Shown piece by piece: positions 63,701 to 64,000 of a stretch of DNA of 64,000 bases. The notes below the pieces were generated by a model. It was not told where the DNA came from. It saw only the letters and a list, made by a program, of their open reading frames with translations, and made no database searches. This DNA comes from Arenibacter arenosicollis. Its GTDB lineage: Bacteria; Bacteroidota; Bacteroidia; Flavobacteriales; Flavobacteriaceae. Location of the stretch: assembly GCF_014397245.1 (NCBI RefSeq), contig NZ_JACLHY010000004.1, positions 202,910-266,909 of the forward strand, written 5' to 3'. How positions within the stretch are numbered: the stretch's first letter is position 1; every line of letters begins with the position of its first letter. A program made the translations under genes and the position numbers.

Positions 63701-64000
63701 TGAAAGGTATCACTTAAGAATTCAAAAATGCCTAGACTCAACTGACCATATATAAAAGCTACCCCACGTTTGTAGTTTTAAATATTTATTGAAAAGTCCG
63801 GAATTTTCTAATCTATCTTTTGGGAAATCCTAAAAATATTGAGTTCTTTCCTTTACAGATCGACTACATTTTTTGGATCAATCTCAAAAGTTGGGTCTAA
63901 AGAGAAAAATAATTTTCTTTGTGCTTTAAATTACATTGATGAATAAAGGCACTGAGTTATCCTTGTTAAGTTTAATATTACCAGAAGGAATATTAGAGTA
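63701..64000. other. Gene-free right end
   Basis: AT-rich sequence after the second Sde182-like gene. No frame, hairpin with T-run, or rhamnose-type box was found. A gene may begin past the edge. Confidence 0.5.

Noticed and set aside
1..64000. Naming the locus an ulvan utilisation locus
   Set aside because: Sulfatases and rhamnosidases fit, but no ulvan lyase family or GH105 was recognised, and PL10 points to galacturonate-type uronic acid.
1..64000. CRISPR arrays, insertion sequences, tRNA or rRNA genes
   Set aside because: No regular repeat-spacer array, transposase or RNA gene signature was seen on either strand.

Overview
The window looks like part of the genome of a marine Bacteroidota, most likely a member of the Flavobacteriaceae. 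The reasons are low GC, two complete SusC/SusD pairs, FecI/FecR-type sigma/anti-sigma pairs, lipoprotein signal peptides, TAnnTTTG-type promoter elements, and several sulfatases. It is an accessory polysaccharide-use region aimed at a sulfated, rhamnose-containing glycan. Five sulfatase modules, three GH78-type rhamnosidase modules, a PL10 pectate lyase, rhamnose mutarotase and a complete phosphorylative L-rhamnose pathway all point that way. A green-algal polysaccharide such as ulvan or rhamnan is a reasonable guess, but no recognised ulvan lyase or GH105 is present, so the substrate is inferred.

Layout: (1) 1-1543, the sigma factor and start of a FecR protein of a system that continues off the left edge. 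(2) 1709-6029, a minus-strand operon of KDG(al) kinase, KDPG-type aldolase, exported lactonase and sulfatase. (3) 6482-12867, the rhamnose operon (RhaD-type aldolase fused to a dehydrogenase, rhamnose isomerase, rhamnulokinase, NCS1-type permease), with a divergent GntR regulator at 13088-14128. (4) 14435-26395, a sulfatase, then a SusC-SusD operon ending in a heme-bearing dehydrogenase-like protein, a VCBS-repeat protein and a DUF1080 protein, closed by a strong terminator at 26486-26518. (5) 26798-33905, a sulfatase-GH78 fusion and two more sulfatases. (6) 34638-52077, a second SusC/SusD system under its own sigma/FecR pair, followed by five tightly packed genes of planctomycete type (DUF2231, c-type heme, DUF1549/DUF1553, DUF1501). 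(7) 52469-63700, two GH78-type enzymes, rhamnose mutarotase, a SnoaL-like protein, an AraC regulator, a PL10 lyase and two Sde182-like (DUF1593) proteins.

The most striking result is a composite promoter that recurs seven times. It is an 18-bp box built of pentamers (CAGTA CAGTA CAGGA TAG and variants), then exactly 19 bp, then a TAnnTTTG-like -7 element, always pointing into a gene. It lies before the rhamnose operon, the first SusC operon, the sulfatase-GH78 fusion, two GH78-type genes and two sulfatase units. This defines a rhamnose regulon within the window. A second, different promoter/leader element of about 160 bp occurs twice (6181-6343 and 58282-58442). The second SusC/SusD system uses neither and is presumably controlled by its sigma/FecR pair, so three control circuits appear to be interleaved.

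In the proposed scheme, surface and periplasmic sulfatases and rhamnosidases free L-rhamnose, RhaM interconverts its anomers, the permease may import it, and the rha operon converts it to dihydroxyacetone phosphate and lactaldehyde or its oxidised product. The heme/VCBS/DUF1080 and DUF1501/DUF1549/DUF1553 modules suggest an additional, poorly understood oxidative step in the periplasm. No RNA genes, insertion sequences or CRISPR arrays were seen.
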